From Yoonia sp. G8-12 (lineage in GTDB: Bacteria > Pseudomonadota > Alphaproteobacteria > Rhodobacterales > Rhodobacteraceae), in NCBI RefSeq assembly GCF_038443675.1, contig NZ_CP151762.1:310001-374000 (forward strand): a DNA stretch of 64,000 nt, in the 5' to 3' direction. Shown one piece after another: positions 25,608-34,278 of the stretch. Position 1 is the stretch's first letter; each line of letters opens with the position of its first letter. A model generated the notes under the pieces. That model saw only the letters and a list, made by a program, of their open reading frames with translations, did no database searches and was not told where the DNA came from. The translations under genes and the position numbers were made by a program.

Positions 25608-27167
25608 CTAGGTGTCCTTATAACTGACACCCTTTACATCATACCCGGGTTCGGATTGTTCGCGGCGCACCAGCAGGCGGTTCAACGCATTGATGTAGGC
25701 TTTGGCGCTTGCGACGACGGTATCGGTATCGGCAGATTGACCGGTGGCAATGCGCCCGTCTTCTTCCATCCGCACAGACACGGTGGCCTGCGCGTCGGTG
25801 CCTTCGGTCACGGCGCTGACCTGATAAAGCTGCAGGCGGGCACCATGTGGGAACAACGCCTTGACCGCGTTGAAAGTGGCATCCACTGGACCGTCACCTG
25901 TGGCCGATGTTTTAACATCGGCACCGTCGATTTCCATCACCATGTCGGCTGTTTGGGGACCTTCGGTGCCGCACACAACGCGCAGGGATTTCAGCTTCAG
26001 CCGGTCCTCGGACGTATCGTTTTGATAGACCAGCGCCATCAGGTCATCGTCAAAGACTTCCTTCTTGCGGTCTGCCAGATCCTTGAAGCGGATAAAGATA
26101 TCATTCAGCTGATTATCGGCCAAATCAAAACCCATCTCCGCCAGCTTGGCACGCAGCGCCGCCCTTCCTGAGTGTTTGCCCAAAGGCAGCGACGTGCCCG
26201 ACAAACCCACATCCTCGGGCTTCATCACCTCGAATGTTTCGCGGTTCTTCAGCATGCCATCCTGATGGATTCCGCTTTCGTGGGCAAAGGCGTTCTTGCC
26301 GACGATGGCTTTGTTGTACTGCACCGCAAACCCCGAAACAGTCGCCACACGACGCGATATATTCATGATCTTCCGCGTGTCGATTCTGGTCGTGTAGGGC
26401 ATGATGTCGTTGCGCACTTTCAGCGCCATCACCACCTCTTCCAGTGCCGTGTTGCCCGCGCGTTCGCCCAGACCATTGATTGTGCACTCGATCTGGCGCG
26501 CGCCGCCTTCGACAGCTGCCAGCGAATTCGCCGTCGCCATCCCAAGGTCGTTGTGGCAGTGGGTCGCAAAGATCACATCATCTGCACCGGGCACGGTCGC
26601 GATTAGATTGCGGATCAGATCGGCACTTTCGCGCGGGGCGGTATAGCCTACCGTGTCGGGAATATTGATTGTGGTCGCACCTGCCTTGATCGCAATCTCG
26701 ACGACGCGGCACAGATAGTCCCACTCAGTCCGTGTGGCATCCATCGGCGACCATTGCACGTTATCACACAGGTTCCGCGCGTGCGTGACTGTGTCGTGAA
26801 TACGTTCGGCCATCTCGTCCATATTCAGGTTCGGGATTGCGCGGTGCAGTGGCGAGGTGCCGATAAAGGTATGGATGCGCGGCGATTTCGCGTGTTTCAC
26901 CGCTTCCCAGCAACGGTCGATGTCTTTGTAGTTGGCGCGGGACAAACCACAGATCGTTGCCGATTTCGCCAGCTTCGCTATCTCGCTCACCGCCTGAAAA
27001 TCACCTTCCGAGGCGATGGGGAAACCGGCTTCGATGATATCGACGCCCATTTCATCCAGCATCTCGGCGATTTCGAGCTTTTCACTATGGGTCATGGTCG
27101 CGCCCGGGGATTGCTCGCCGTCGCGCAGGGTGGTGTCGAAAATCAACACTTCGTTCGATTTGGTCAT
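25608..27167 (-). CDS. leuA: 2-isopropylmalate synthase
   Basis: LeuA makes the first committed step of leucine synthesis from acetyl-CoA and 2-oxoisovalerate. The 519-residue protein has the HMGL-like TIM barrel with FDTTLRDGEQSPG near the N-terminus, THCHNDLGMATANSLAAVEGGARQIE (two blocks; metal-binding His pair HCHND) and NGLGERAGN, and a C-terminal LeuA regulatory domain of about 120 residues where leucine binds. A leucine-rich leader peptide and hairpin lie just upstream, so it is probably controlled by attenuation. It is transcribed alone here. Confidence 0.96.
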   Translation of the reverse strand: MTKSNEVLIFDTTLRDGEQSPGATMTHSEKLEIAEMLDEMGVDIIEAGFPIASEGDFQAVSEIAKLAKSATICGLSRANYKDIDRCWEAVKHAKSPRIHTFIGTSPLHRAIPNLNMDEMAERIHDTVTHARNLCDNVQWSPMDATRTEWDYLCRVVEIAIKAGATTINIPDTVGYTAPRESADLIRNLIATVPGADDVIFATHCHNDLGMATANSLAAVEGGARQIECTINGLGERAGNTALEEVVMALKVRNDIMPYTTRIDTRKIMNISRRVATVSGFAVQYNKAIVGKNAFAHESGIHQDGMLKNRETFEVMKPEDVGLSGTSLPLGKHSGRAALRAKLAEMGFDLADNQLNDIFIRFKDLADRKKEVFDDDLMALVYQNDTSEDRLKLKSLRVVCGTEGPQTADMVMEIDGADVKTSATGDGPVDATFNAVKALFPHGARLQLYQVSAVTEGTDAQATVSVRMEEDGRIATGQSADTDTVVASAKAYINALNRLLVRREQSEPGYDVKGVSYKDT

Positions 27168-27210
27168 TTTGGTATTCCTTTTGTCCTTAGCATATCTTGG
27201 CGCGTTTCAC

Positions 27211-27246
27211 CCTCTGAGCGGTCGCGCCGACAGGCACGCTCAGAGG
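27211..27246 (-). promoter_or_regulatory. Attenuator-like stem-loop between leader peptide and leuA
   Basis: CCTCTGAGCG and CGCTCAGAGG form a perfect 10-bp stem, and the 16-nt loop holds a second small hairpin (GTCG-CGC-CGAC). The first arm on the minus strand overlaps the stop codon and last codons of the leader peptide. A ribosome stalled at the terminal leucine codons would therefore block this stem. No T run follows, so it may work as an antiterminator or through translation of leuA. Confidence 0.6.
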
Positions 27247-27317
27247 CAGCTAAGGAGTAGGATGTCGCGCGAAAGCAGCCCCTTGAGGGCAGCGGATTTG
27301 ATATGTGCGCGGTTCAT
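27240..27317 (-). CDS. leuL: leuA leader peptide (25 aa, leucine-rich)
   Basis: A minus-strand frame from the ATG at 27317 (another in-frame ATG at 27320) encodes 25 residues ending GLLSRDILLLSCL. Seven of the 25 residues are leucine, six of them in the last twelve. The stop at 27240 sits in the stem described above and leuA begins 72 nt further on. This is the classic arrangement of an amino-acid attenuator. The peptide itself needs no function beyond sensing charged tRNA-Leu. It is too short for ordinary gene callers. Confidence 0.75.
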   Translation of the reverse strand: MNRAHIKSAALKGLLSRDILLLSCL

Positions 27318-27327
27318 CATGCGCGCA

Positions 27328-27355
27328 ACTATAGACACGATTCTTGTGATGAAAA
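27328..27355 (-). promoter_or_regulatory. Candidate promoter of the leuA leader
   Basis: On the minus strand, TTTTCA (27355-27350) and TATAGT (27333-27328) are 16 bp apart. The -10 box ends 7 nt before the first ATG, so the leader mRNA may begin at or near its start codon (leaderless). Confidence 0.4.
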
Positions 27356-27389
27356 CCCCGAAATCAACTCCTGAACGGGGAAATCCATC

Positions 27390-28151
27390 CTAGAACATCA
27401 GACAATCCGCATCCGGCGGCAGCGGGTCGGCCCCGGCGGGCAGGGTGGGTTGATAGTCAAAGGCCGCGATACTGGCCCCAACATCAAAGGCGATAAAGAC
27501 CTGACTTGAACCGGGACGAATGGCAATGCCTTCGGGATCTTGTCCATACGGCAGCAGCGATGTGGTCCCCAGCAACTCACCTTCAGCGTCAAATTCATAC
27601 AGACTATTGGTGCCTTCCATATCATCCACGATCAACAAATGCCCCGTGCGATTGTCCCGTGCGATCCCTTGCGCCTCGGACAGCGGCGGATTGAGGGACA
27701 TGGTATTGATCTGCCGCTCCACTTGCCCTGTGGGTGACAGCCAAGTCATGCGCTCGGGATCGTCCTCGACTGTGATGATCATACCGTCTGCGTCAATCAC
27801 CATGCCTTCCGTATCGGCCCAGCCTTGGCTGGACGCAAAAGGGGCCTCAAGTGCCACGCCATCCTTGCTAATTCGCTGGAAATTGCCAAAGCCATCCGCG
27901 ACCAAAAGATGGTTCTCCTCCACAGTCACTGCCTTGATCCGGTTCAGGTCGCTTTGAAAGCGGCGCAGTTCATCACCCTGCAATGTCACCAACACGATCT
28001 CGCGGCTTTCATTCGCAATCCATAGTCCGCAAAAAGTGGGATCGTAATCAAGACTGGACGGGCGCGCGAGATCGTAACTGGTCTGGAACGTCAGCTCCAG
28101 CGCCGCCGCGGGGGTGGCCAGTAAAGCCAGCAGTGGAATTACCTTGCGCAT
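27390..28151 (-). CDS. Exported beta-propeller-like protein
   Basis: The 253-residue precursor has a signal peptide (residues 1-17, ALLATPAAA). The mature part has repeated strand blocks with D-G/D-N turns typical of a propeller: LVADGFGNFQRIS, GMVIDADGMIITVEDD, GIARDNRTGHLLIVDDMEG, LYEFDAEGELLG, EGIAIRPGSSQVFIAFD. The pattern resembles SdiA-regulated or phytase-like propellers. Several acidic turns could bind calcium. Substrate and role are unknown. It is divergent from the SDR gene with a 63-nt gap. Confidence 0.6.
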   Translation of the reverse strand: MRKVIPLLALLATPAAALELTFQTSYDLARPSSLDYDPTFCGLWIANESREIVLVTLQGDELRRFQSDLNRIKAVTVEENHLLVADGFGNFQRISKDGVALEAPFASSQGWADTEGMVIDADGMIITVEDDPERMTWLSPTGQVERQINTMSLNPPLSEAQGIARDNRTGHLLIVDDMEGTNSLYEFDAEGELLGTTSLLPYGQDPEGIAIRPGSSQVFIAFDVGASIAAFDYQPTLPAGADPLPPDADCLMF

Positions 28152-28214
28152 TGGTCTTCCTCCTTGTCCCTTTGATAGGTGGCGCTAGGTCGCCCCAAGT
28201 CAAAGGAGATAAAC

Positions 28215-28877
28215 ATGCGCGCATTGGTGATCGGGGCAACAGGCGGGATCGGGGCAGCTATCACGGCCCAGTTGAAGGCGGACGGCTGGGATGTCACAGG
28301 CCTTTCACGGTCGGTTGACGGCTTTGACGTGGGCGATCCTGCCGCGATTGAGCAGCGCATGGAGGCGCAAACCGGTCAATTCGATCTGATTTTCGTAGCA
28401 CTTGGTATCCTTGCCCCTGTTCAGGGCGCGCCGGAAAAATCCCTCTCGGCGATCAAAGCCGAAGATATGGCAGCGGTCTATGCCGTGAATGCCATCGGCC
28501 CGGCGCTCATCTTGCGCCACGCGGCACGCTTGCTGCCCAAAGACGGGCGCAGCGTGATCGCCACGCTATCTGCACGCGTCGGCTCGATTGGCGATAACAA
28601 AATCGGTGGCTGGTATTCGTATCGCGCGTCCAAGGCGGCGCTGAACCAGATTGTGCATGGTGCAGCAATTGAACTCGGGCGTTCGCACAAAGGGTCCATC
28701 TGCGTCGCACTGCACCCCGGCACGGTCGCCACGCCATTCACGGCCGATTACGCAGGCCGTCACAAAACGGTTGAACCGCAAGATGCTGCCAAAAACCTGC
28801 TTGGCGTGATTACGAACCTTACAACCGAAGACACCGGCAGGTTTTTTGACTACGCAGGCAAGGAGATCGTTTGGTGA
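28215..28877 (+). CDS. Short-chain dehydrogenase/reductase (SDR)
   Basis: From the ATG at 28215 (AAAGGAG 5 nt upstream) the 220-residue protein begins MRALVIGATGGIGAAI with the TGxxxGxG-like cofactor turn, then VYAVNAIGPALIL and the catalytic Ser and Y-x-x-x-K in WYSYRASKAALNQ. It resembles C-factor-type SDR proteins that often sit beside a cryB/phrB photolyase in Rhodobacterales. The stop overlaps the photolyase start (GTGA). Confidence 0.9.
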   Translation: MRALVIGATGGIGAAITAQLKADGWDVTGLSRSVDGFDVGDPAAIEQRMEAQTGQFDLIFVALGILAPVQGAPEKSLSAIKAEDMAAVYAVNAIGPALILRHAARLLPKDGRSVIATLSARVGSIGDNKIGGWYSYRASKAALNQIVHGAAIELGRSHKGSICVALHPGTVATPFTADYAGRHKTVEPQDAAKNLLGVITNLTTEDTGRFFDYAGKEIVW

Positions 28878-30397
28878 GACTGCTTCTGGTTCTTGGTGAT
28901 CAACTCTCGCCCAACCTGTCGGTGCTGCAAAAGGGTGACAAAGCCAATGACGTAGTGGTCATGGCCGAAGTCGCGGATGAGGCAGCCTATGTTCCCCATC
29001 ACCCCAAAAAAATCGCCTTTACCTTTGCCGCGATGCGCAAATTCGGCCAAAGCCTGCGCGATGACGGCTGGACCGTGGCCTACACCCCGCTGGGTGACCC
29101 CGACAACAGCGGGTCCATCACTGGCGAGCTGATCCGCCGCGCGTCAGAATATGATGCCGCTGGTGTGGTCTATACCGAACCGGGTGAATGGCGGCTGATC
29201 GAAGCGCTGGGCGGCATGCCTCTGAAAACCCACTCCCTGCCTGATACGCGGTTTATCGCCACCCATCAGGACTTTGACGATTGGGCTGAGGGGCGCAAAC
29301 AGCTGCGGATGGAGTATTTCTATCGCGAGATGCGCCGCAAGACCGATCTGTTGATGGACGGTGACAAGCCCGAGGGCGGTAAGTGGAACTACGACCACGA
29401 CAACCGCAAACCGGCCCCCGATCAGGTGACCTTTGGCGGGCCGATGCAGTTCACGCCGGACGCGCAGACCAAAGAGGTTCTCGCACTGGTTGCTGACCGG
29501 TTTGGCGAAAACTTTGGTGATCTCGAACCGTTCTGGTTCGCCACAGACACCGGACAGGCGCGCCAGCATCTGGCCCATTGGATCAAAGGTGGCTTGCCCA
29601 ATTTCGGTGACTTTCAGGATGCCATGCTGGATGACAACCGCTTTCTTTATCACGCGGTCGTCGGGCTATATATCAACGCAGGTTTGCTTGATCCGCTGGA
29701 GGTCTGCCAGAAAGTCGAACAGGCCTACCGTGACGGGGACGCGCCGTTGAACGCTGTCGAAGGCTTTATCCGGCAAATTATCGGCTGGCGCGAATACGTG
29801 CGCGGCATCTATTTCCGCGAAGGGCCGGATTATACCGCCCGCAACGCGCTGGGCCACGACCGTGCGCTGCCCGCGATGTACTGGGGCGCGGACACCAAAA
29901 TGAACTGTATGTCGAAGGCGATCACCCAAACGAAGCAAGAGGCCTACGCCCACCACATCCAGCGCCTGATGGTCACTGGCAACTTCGCGCTGTTGGCTGG
30001 GATCGACCCTGCGCAGGTCCACGAATGGTATTTGGCAGTCTATGCCGACGCCTACGAATGGGTCGAGGCCCCGAATGTCATCGGCATGAGCCAGTTTGCC
30101 GATGACGGGATTATCGCCTCCAAACCCTATATTTCATCGGGCAACTACATTCACAAAATGTCCGACCACTGCGGGGCTTGTGCCTACCGCGTGCAGGACA
30201 AGACGGGTGAAAAGGCCTGTCCTTTCAACCTGCTGTACTGGCACTTCCTTGATCGTCATCGTGAGCGGTTCAAAGGCAACCCGCGCATGGGCAACATGTA
30301 CCGTGTCTGGGACAAGATGGATGAGGACCGCCGCGAGACTGTGCTGTCAGAGGCCGAAGGTTTCTTGAAAAAGCTGGACGCGGGCAAGACCGTTTAA
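28874..30397 (+). CDS. FeS-BCP family (6-4) photolyase/cryptochrome (PhrB/CryB type)
   Basis: The 507-residue protein belongs to the iron-sulfur bacterial cryptochrome and photolyase group. It carries four cysteines at 345, 433, 436 and 449 in the spacing C-x2-C-x12-C of Agrobacterium PhrB (350, 438, 441, 454), which hold a [4Fe-4S] cluster. The FAD region includes HHIQRLMVTGNFALLAG and DAYEWVEAPNVIGMSQFADDG. Known members repair (6-4) photoproducts or, like Rhodobacter CryB, affect photosynthesis gene expression; they use FAD and a lumazine antenna. GTG at 28874 is the preferred start: it overlaps the SDR stop and has AGGAG 8 nt upstream. Confidence 0.93.
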   Translation: MRLLLVLGDQLSPNLSVLQKGDKANDVVVMAEVADEAAYVPHHPKKIAFTFAAMRKFGQSLRDDGWTVAYTPLGDPDNSGSITGELIRRASEYDAAGVVYTEPGEWRLIEALGGMPLKTHSLPDTRFIATHQDFDDWAEGRKQLRMEYFYREMRRKTDLLMDGDKPEGGKWNYDHDNRKPAPDQVTFGGPMQFTPDAQTKEVLALVADRFGENFGDLEPFWFATDTGQARQHLAHWIKGGLPNFGDFQDAMLDDNRFLYHAVVGLYINAGLLDPLEVCQKVEQAYRDGDAPLNAVEGFIRQIIGWREYVRGIYFREGPDYTARNALGHDRALPAMYWGADTKMNCMSKAITQTKQEAYAHHIQRLMVTGNFALLAGIDPAQVHEWYLAVYADAYEWVEAPNVIGMSQFADDGIIASKPYISSGNYIHKMSDHCGACAYRVQDKTGEKACPFNLLYWHFLDRHRERFKGNPRMGNMYRVWDKMDEDRRETVLSEAEGFLKKLDAGKTV

Positions 30398-30409
30398 CGC
30401 AACAAAAAG

Positions 30410-30431
30410 GGGCCGGAGCAATGTCCGGCCC
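30410..30431. terminator. Bidirectional intrinsic terminator
   Basis: GGGCCGGA and TCCGGCCC form an 8-bp stem with a 6-nt loop. On the minus strand it is followed by CTTTTTG, and on the plus strand by CTTTATT. It lies between the convergent photolyase and MORN genes. Confidence 0.75.
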
Positions 30432-30454
30432 AGCTTTATTGGGAAGTCTTCCCC

Positions 30455-31867
30455 TTATTCGCTGTCAGCGCTTTCCGACACCAAAGCGCCGTCTGACCAG
30501 ATGCCAATGCTTTCCTGTCCGGTCGCATAGCGCATGGTGCCTTCGCCTTCGCGACGACCCCGCACAAAGTTGCCGTCATAGACATCGCCATTGGCATAGG
30601 TCGCAACACCTGCGCCGTTGATCACGCCGTCCTGCCATTGGCCCACATAGGTAAAGCCATCGGGCAATGTGATCTCACCGTCGCCATTGCGTTGCCCGTT
30701 CAGGAACTCGCCCACGTAAACTGCGCCATCGGCATAGACCGCCCGTCCAAGGCCGTTGCGCTGGCCTTCGGACCACTGGCCCTCGTAAACATAGCCGTCG
30801 GCGTAGGTCATCTTGCCTTGGCCGTGGTTGCGGGCATTCAGGAATTCACCCTCATAAACCAAACCGTTGCCAAGGGTTGCAACACCAACGCCGTTGATCA
30901 CGCCAGCATCCCACTGGCCTTCATAGGTGGATCCATCTGTGTAGGTGATTTTGCCGGTGCCATCCGCAAGGCTATTGACGAAAGTGCCGACGTAAACGGA
31001 CCCGTCCGGGTAGGTGACTTCGCCTTCGCCCTCAATGCGGCCTTCGACCCAGTCGCCGGTGTAGACATACCCGTCAGTGCCACGGAACGTGCCTGTGCCG
31101 TGGCGCAGGTCATCGGCGAAAGATCCCTCATAGACGTCGCCGTTGGCATAGGTGGCCACACCTTCGCCTTCGCGTTTGCCATCCACAAAGTTGGCTTCAT
31201 AAACATCGCCATTGGGCTGCGTCAGCGTGCCCGCGCCCTGGATACGCCCATCGACCCATTCGCCGGTGTAGACCAGACCATCCGCCATCGTCATCGTACC
31301 GGTGCCGTCACGCTCGCCGGCTTTCAGCGCACCTTCATAGATCGCACCGTCAGGATAGGTAATCTTGCCATCGCCTTCCTTTTCGCCATTCACCCATGCG
31401 CCTTCATAGATATAGCCGCCGGGGCTGGTCATGGTGCCGGTGCCATTGTGCATCGCATTGCGGAATTCGCCCTCATAGACGACACCGTTTGCATAGGTGG
31501 CAATGCCTTGGCCGGTGATGTTGCCATCGACCCAATCGCCTTCAAATGTGCCGCCGTCCGCAAATGTGATTCGACCCTGACCTTCGGGTTTGCCCGCGAC
31601 AAAGGCGCCTTCGTAGACCGATCCATTGGGGAATGTGGCGATCCCTTGGCCGCGAATTTCACCCGCAACCCACTGGCCTGTGTATTCATACCCGTTGGGC
31701 AGGCGGTAGGTGCCGGTGCCATCCTGCTTGCCATCGACAAAGGTGCCCTCATAGACACCACCGTCATCATATTGTTTTGTTTGAACGTCTTGGGCGAACC
31801 CGCTGGAAGCGATAGTTGCGGCCAGTATTGCGAGTGTCGCACTCTTTGGTAATCCAAACATCGTCAT
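30455..31867 (-). CDS. Exported MORN-repeat protein with 18 repeats
   Basis: After a signal peptide (residues 1-25, ending GFAQ) the protein consists of 18 contiguous 23-residue MORN repeats with the pattern Y-x-G-x-W/F-x5-G-x-G-x5-DG, then a short acidic tail. The MORN fold is a long flat beta sheet. Eukaryotic MORN proteins act at membranes or as scaffolds; the role of exported bacterial ones is unclear. The repeats are clean and in frame. Repeat recombination could change the length between strains. Confidence 0.85.
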   Translation of the reverse strand: MTMFGLPKSATLAILAATIASSGFAQDVQTKQYDDGGVYEGTFVDGKQDGTGTYRLPNGYEYTGQWVAGEIRGQGIATFPNGSVYEGAFVAGKPEGQGRITFADGGTFEGDWVDGNITGQGIATYANGVVYEGEFRNAMHNGTGTMTSPGGYIYEGAWVNGEKEGDGKITYPDGAIYEGALKAGERDGTGTMTMADGLVYTGEWVDGRIQGAGTLTQPNGDVYEANFVDGKREGEGVATYANGDVYEGSFADDLRHGTGTFRGTDGYVYTGDWVEGRIEGEGEVTYPDGSVYVGTFVNSLADGTGKITYTDGSTYEGQWDAGVINGVGVATLGNGLVYEGEFLNARNHGQGKMTYADGYVYEGQWSEGQRNGLGRAVYADGAVYVGEFLNGQRNGDGEITLPDGFTYVGQWQDGVINGAGVATYANGDVYDGNFVRGRREGEGTMRYATGQESIGIWSDGALVSESADSE

Positions 31868-32007
31868 CCGTCTCTCCGTTCGCTTCCATGTTTGCGCAGC
31901 TTATGAGAGGAGGTGTCATGTGACAACGACTATAAGCCGAAGCCGTCTAACGGCTTTCCCCCGCGCTTCTTTCTGCTACATGAATGCCAAGGCTTTTGGA
32001 CAAAACT

Positions 32008-33668
32008 ATGACAAAATTATTTCGCCTGACAATGGCGCAGCTTAACCCCACTGTGGGCGACATCGCAGGCAACGCCGAACAGGCGCGCGTCGCTTGGGCG
32101 ACGGCAAAGGCTGCTGGCGCTGATCTTGTCGTGCTGCCAGAGATGTTCTTGGTGGGCTATCAAACCCAGGATCTGATCATGAAACCGGCCTTCGTGGCCG
32201 ATGCCATGGCGCATCTGATGCAGCTTGCCAAAGACTGCGCCGATGGTCCCGCCCTGTCGATCGGCGGTCCCGCGATCGAGGCTGGTCGCCTCTACAACGC
32301 CTATTTCACCTTGTCCGGCGGCGCGATTGTTTCGCGCGCGCGCAAGCACTTCCTGCCCAACTTCAATGTCTTCGACGAAGTCCGCCTGTTCAAAAGCGCC
32401 GATATCGCGGGCCCGTTCGCGCTCAAAGATGGGCCGCGCATCGGCCACCCGATTTGCGAAGACGCATGGTATCCCGATGTCTGCGAAGCCATGGTCGAAA
32501 GCGGGGCCGAGATCTTGGTTGTGCCCAATGGCTCGCCCTATTTCCGGGATAAATTCAACATCCGTATGCAAACCATGATCAATCGTGTGATCGAAAATGA
32601 TGTGCCGCTGGTGTACGTCAACATGACCGGGGCGCAGGACGACCAGATGTTTGACGGTGGATCATTTGTTCTCAACCGTGGGGGCAAGCTGGCGGTACAA
32701 CTGCCGGTAATGGACGCAACATTGGCCCATGTTGATTTTGAACTCACCGATGACGGCTGGGTGGCAAAAGACGGTGACAAGGCAATCCAGCCAGACATGT
32801 TAGAGCAGGATTACCGCGTCATGGTCGAAGCCCTGCGCGACTACATGCGCAAGACCGGTTTCAAAAAGGTGCTGCTGGGGCTATCGGGCGGCATCGACAG
32901 CGCGATTGTCGCGGCCATCGCGGTGGACGCGCTGGGCGCGGACAACGTGCGCTGCGTCATGCTGCCGTCGGAGTACACTTCGCAAGGCTCGCTTGATGAC
33001 GCCGCCGCAGCGGCCAAGGCACTGGGCTGCACCTATGACACGATCAACATCGCGGGCCCGCGCGCAGCTGTAACCGATGCTCTCGCGCCGCTCTTTGCAG
33101 GGCTGGCACCGGACCTGACCGAAGAAAACATCCAATCGCGCATCAGGGGCCTTTTGCTGATGGCGCAATCGAACAAATTCGGGGAAATGTTGCTGACCAC
33201 CGGCAATAAATCCGAGGTCGCAGTAGGCTATGCCACGATCTACGGCGATATGGCGGGCGGCTATAATCCCATCAAAGACATGTATAAAACCCGCGTCTTC
33301 GCGGCCTGTCGCTGGCGCAACGCCAACCACCGCGACTGGATGCACGGCCCCGCGGGCGAGGTGATACCAACAGCCATCATCGACAAACCCCCTCGGCGGA
33401 ATTGCGGCCCGACCAAAAAGACGAAGACAGCCTGCCGCCTTATGATATTCTCGACGGCATCCTTGCGATGCTGGTCGATCAGGACGCCTCGGTCGCCGAT
33501 TGCGTCGCCGCTGGCTATGATCGCGATACGGTCAAACGGGTCGAGCATCTGATCTACATCAGTGAATACAAACGCTTCCAATCCGCCCCCGGTCCACGGC
33601 TGTCGGATCGCGCCTTCTGGCTTGACCGGCGCTATCCGATCGTGAACCGTTGGCGCGATGAAAGCTGA
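32008..33668 (+). pseudogene. nadE: Glutamine-dependent NAD+ synthetase, frameshifted near the 3' end
   Basis: NadE amidates NAAD to NAD+. The N-terminal nitrilase domain shows the Glu, Lys and Cys residues in LPEMFLVGYQ, ARKHFLPNF and PICEDAWYP. The synthetase domain has LLGLSGGIDSAIVAAIA, TTGNKSEVAVGYATIYGD and YNPIKDMYKTRVF. After IIDKPP the frame breaks at CCCCC (33388-33392), where one more C would continue into SAELRPDQKDEDSLPPYDILDG and the normal C-terminus ending at 33668. As sequenced, the product ends with 40 unrelated residues at 33552. NadE is normally essential, so a sequencing error is more likely than a true pseudogene. The ATG at 32008 is chosen as start; 31984 is an alternative. 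Confidence 0.9.
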
Positions 33669-33712
33669 CACTGCGGTTTTGGCGAAGGCTTCAGGCTGTG
33701 ATAGACTGAAAT

Positions 33713-34141
33713 ATGGCCGACAACAAAACCCAGATCACGCCGCAAAGCGTGAATGACTTCATCGACTCTGTTGACCATCCCACGCGGCAGGCCGATGCCC
33801 GAACGCTCGACAAACTGTTTCACGACATCACAGGATGGCAACCGCGCATGTGGGGTCCGTCGATCATCGGGTATGGGCAGTATCATTATACCTATGACAG
33901 CGGACGTCAGGGCGATTTTCTCGCCACGGGGTTCAGCCCGCGTCAGGCAAATCTTTCAATCTATATCATGCCCGGCTACGCCGATTTCGACACGATCCTC
34001 GCACGTTTGGGAAAACACAAAATCGGCAAATCCTGTCTCTACGTAAATAAACTGGCAGATATTGACTTGGCCGTCCTGAAGGAGCTCATTCGCGCGGGCC
34101 TTGCCGATTTGCGTGAACGCTGGCCTGTTACGCCGACCTGA
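33713..34141 (+). CDS. DUF1801 domain protein
   Basis: The 142-residue protein matches the DUF1801 (YdhG-like) pattern: VNDFIDSVDHPTRQADARTLDKLF, then MWGPSIIGYGQYHYTYDSGRQGD, then LSIYIMPGYADFD and KIGKSCLYVNKLADIDLAVLKELI. The family has a small alpha/beta fold and no agreed function. It lies 44 nt after nadE on the same strand. No strong ribosome site is visible. Confidence 0.85.
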   Translation: MADNKTQITPQSVNDFIDSVDHPTRQADARTLDKLFHDITGWQPRMWGPSIIGYGQYHYTYDSGRQGDFLATGFSPRQANLSIYIMPGYADFDTILARLGKHKIGKSCLYVNKLADIDLAVLKELIRAGLADLRERWPVTPT

Positions 34142-34145
34142 CCCC

Positions 34146-34168
34146 TTTTCTATGTCCAATCAAACTTC
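34146..34168 (+). repeat. 23-bp direct repeat, copy 1 (ends in an aborted seven-codon frame)
   Basis: The 23 bp are identical to 63959-63981. At the other site the ATG opens a gene at the window edge (MSNQTSAGGM...). Here the same ATG at 34152 reads MSNQTSG and stops at 34175, about 100 nt before gltX. A shared 23-mer in 64 kb is not chance, so one site is likely a copied fragment of the other. Confidence 0.8.
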
Positions 34169-34278
34169 GGGGTGAGTGCAGGACGCAGTCCGGCACGAGG
34201 GGCAGCGCCCCTGACAAGCCCGCCAACTGGACATCTTGCGCGTCTCATGGTCAAAGCGCCCCAACAGGAGACGCACCC

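Noticed and set aside
30638..31852. 404-codon plus-strand frame opposite the MORN gene.
   Set aside because: It is the antisense shadow of a 69-bp repeat array; the repetition of the real gene keeps the opposite frame open.
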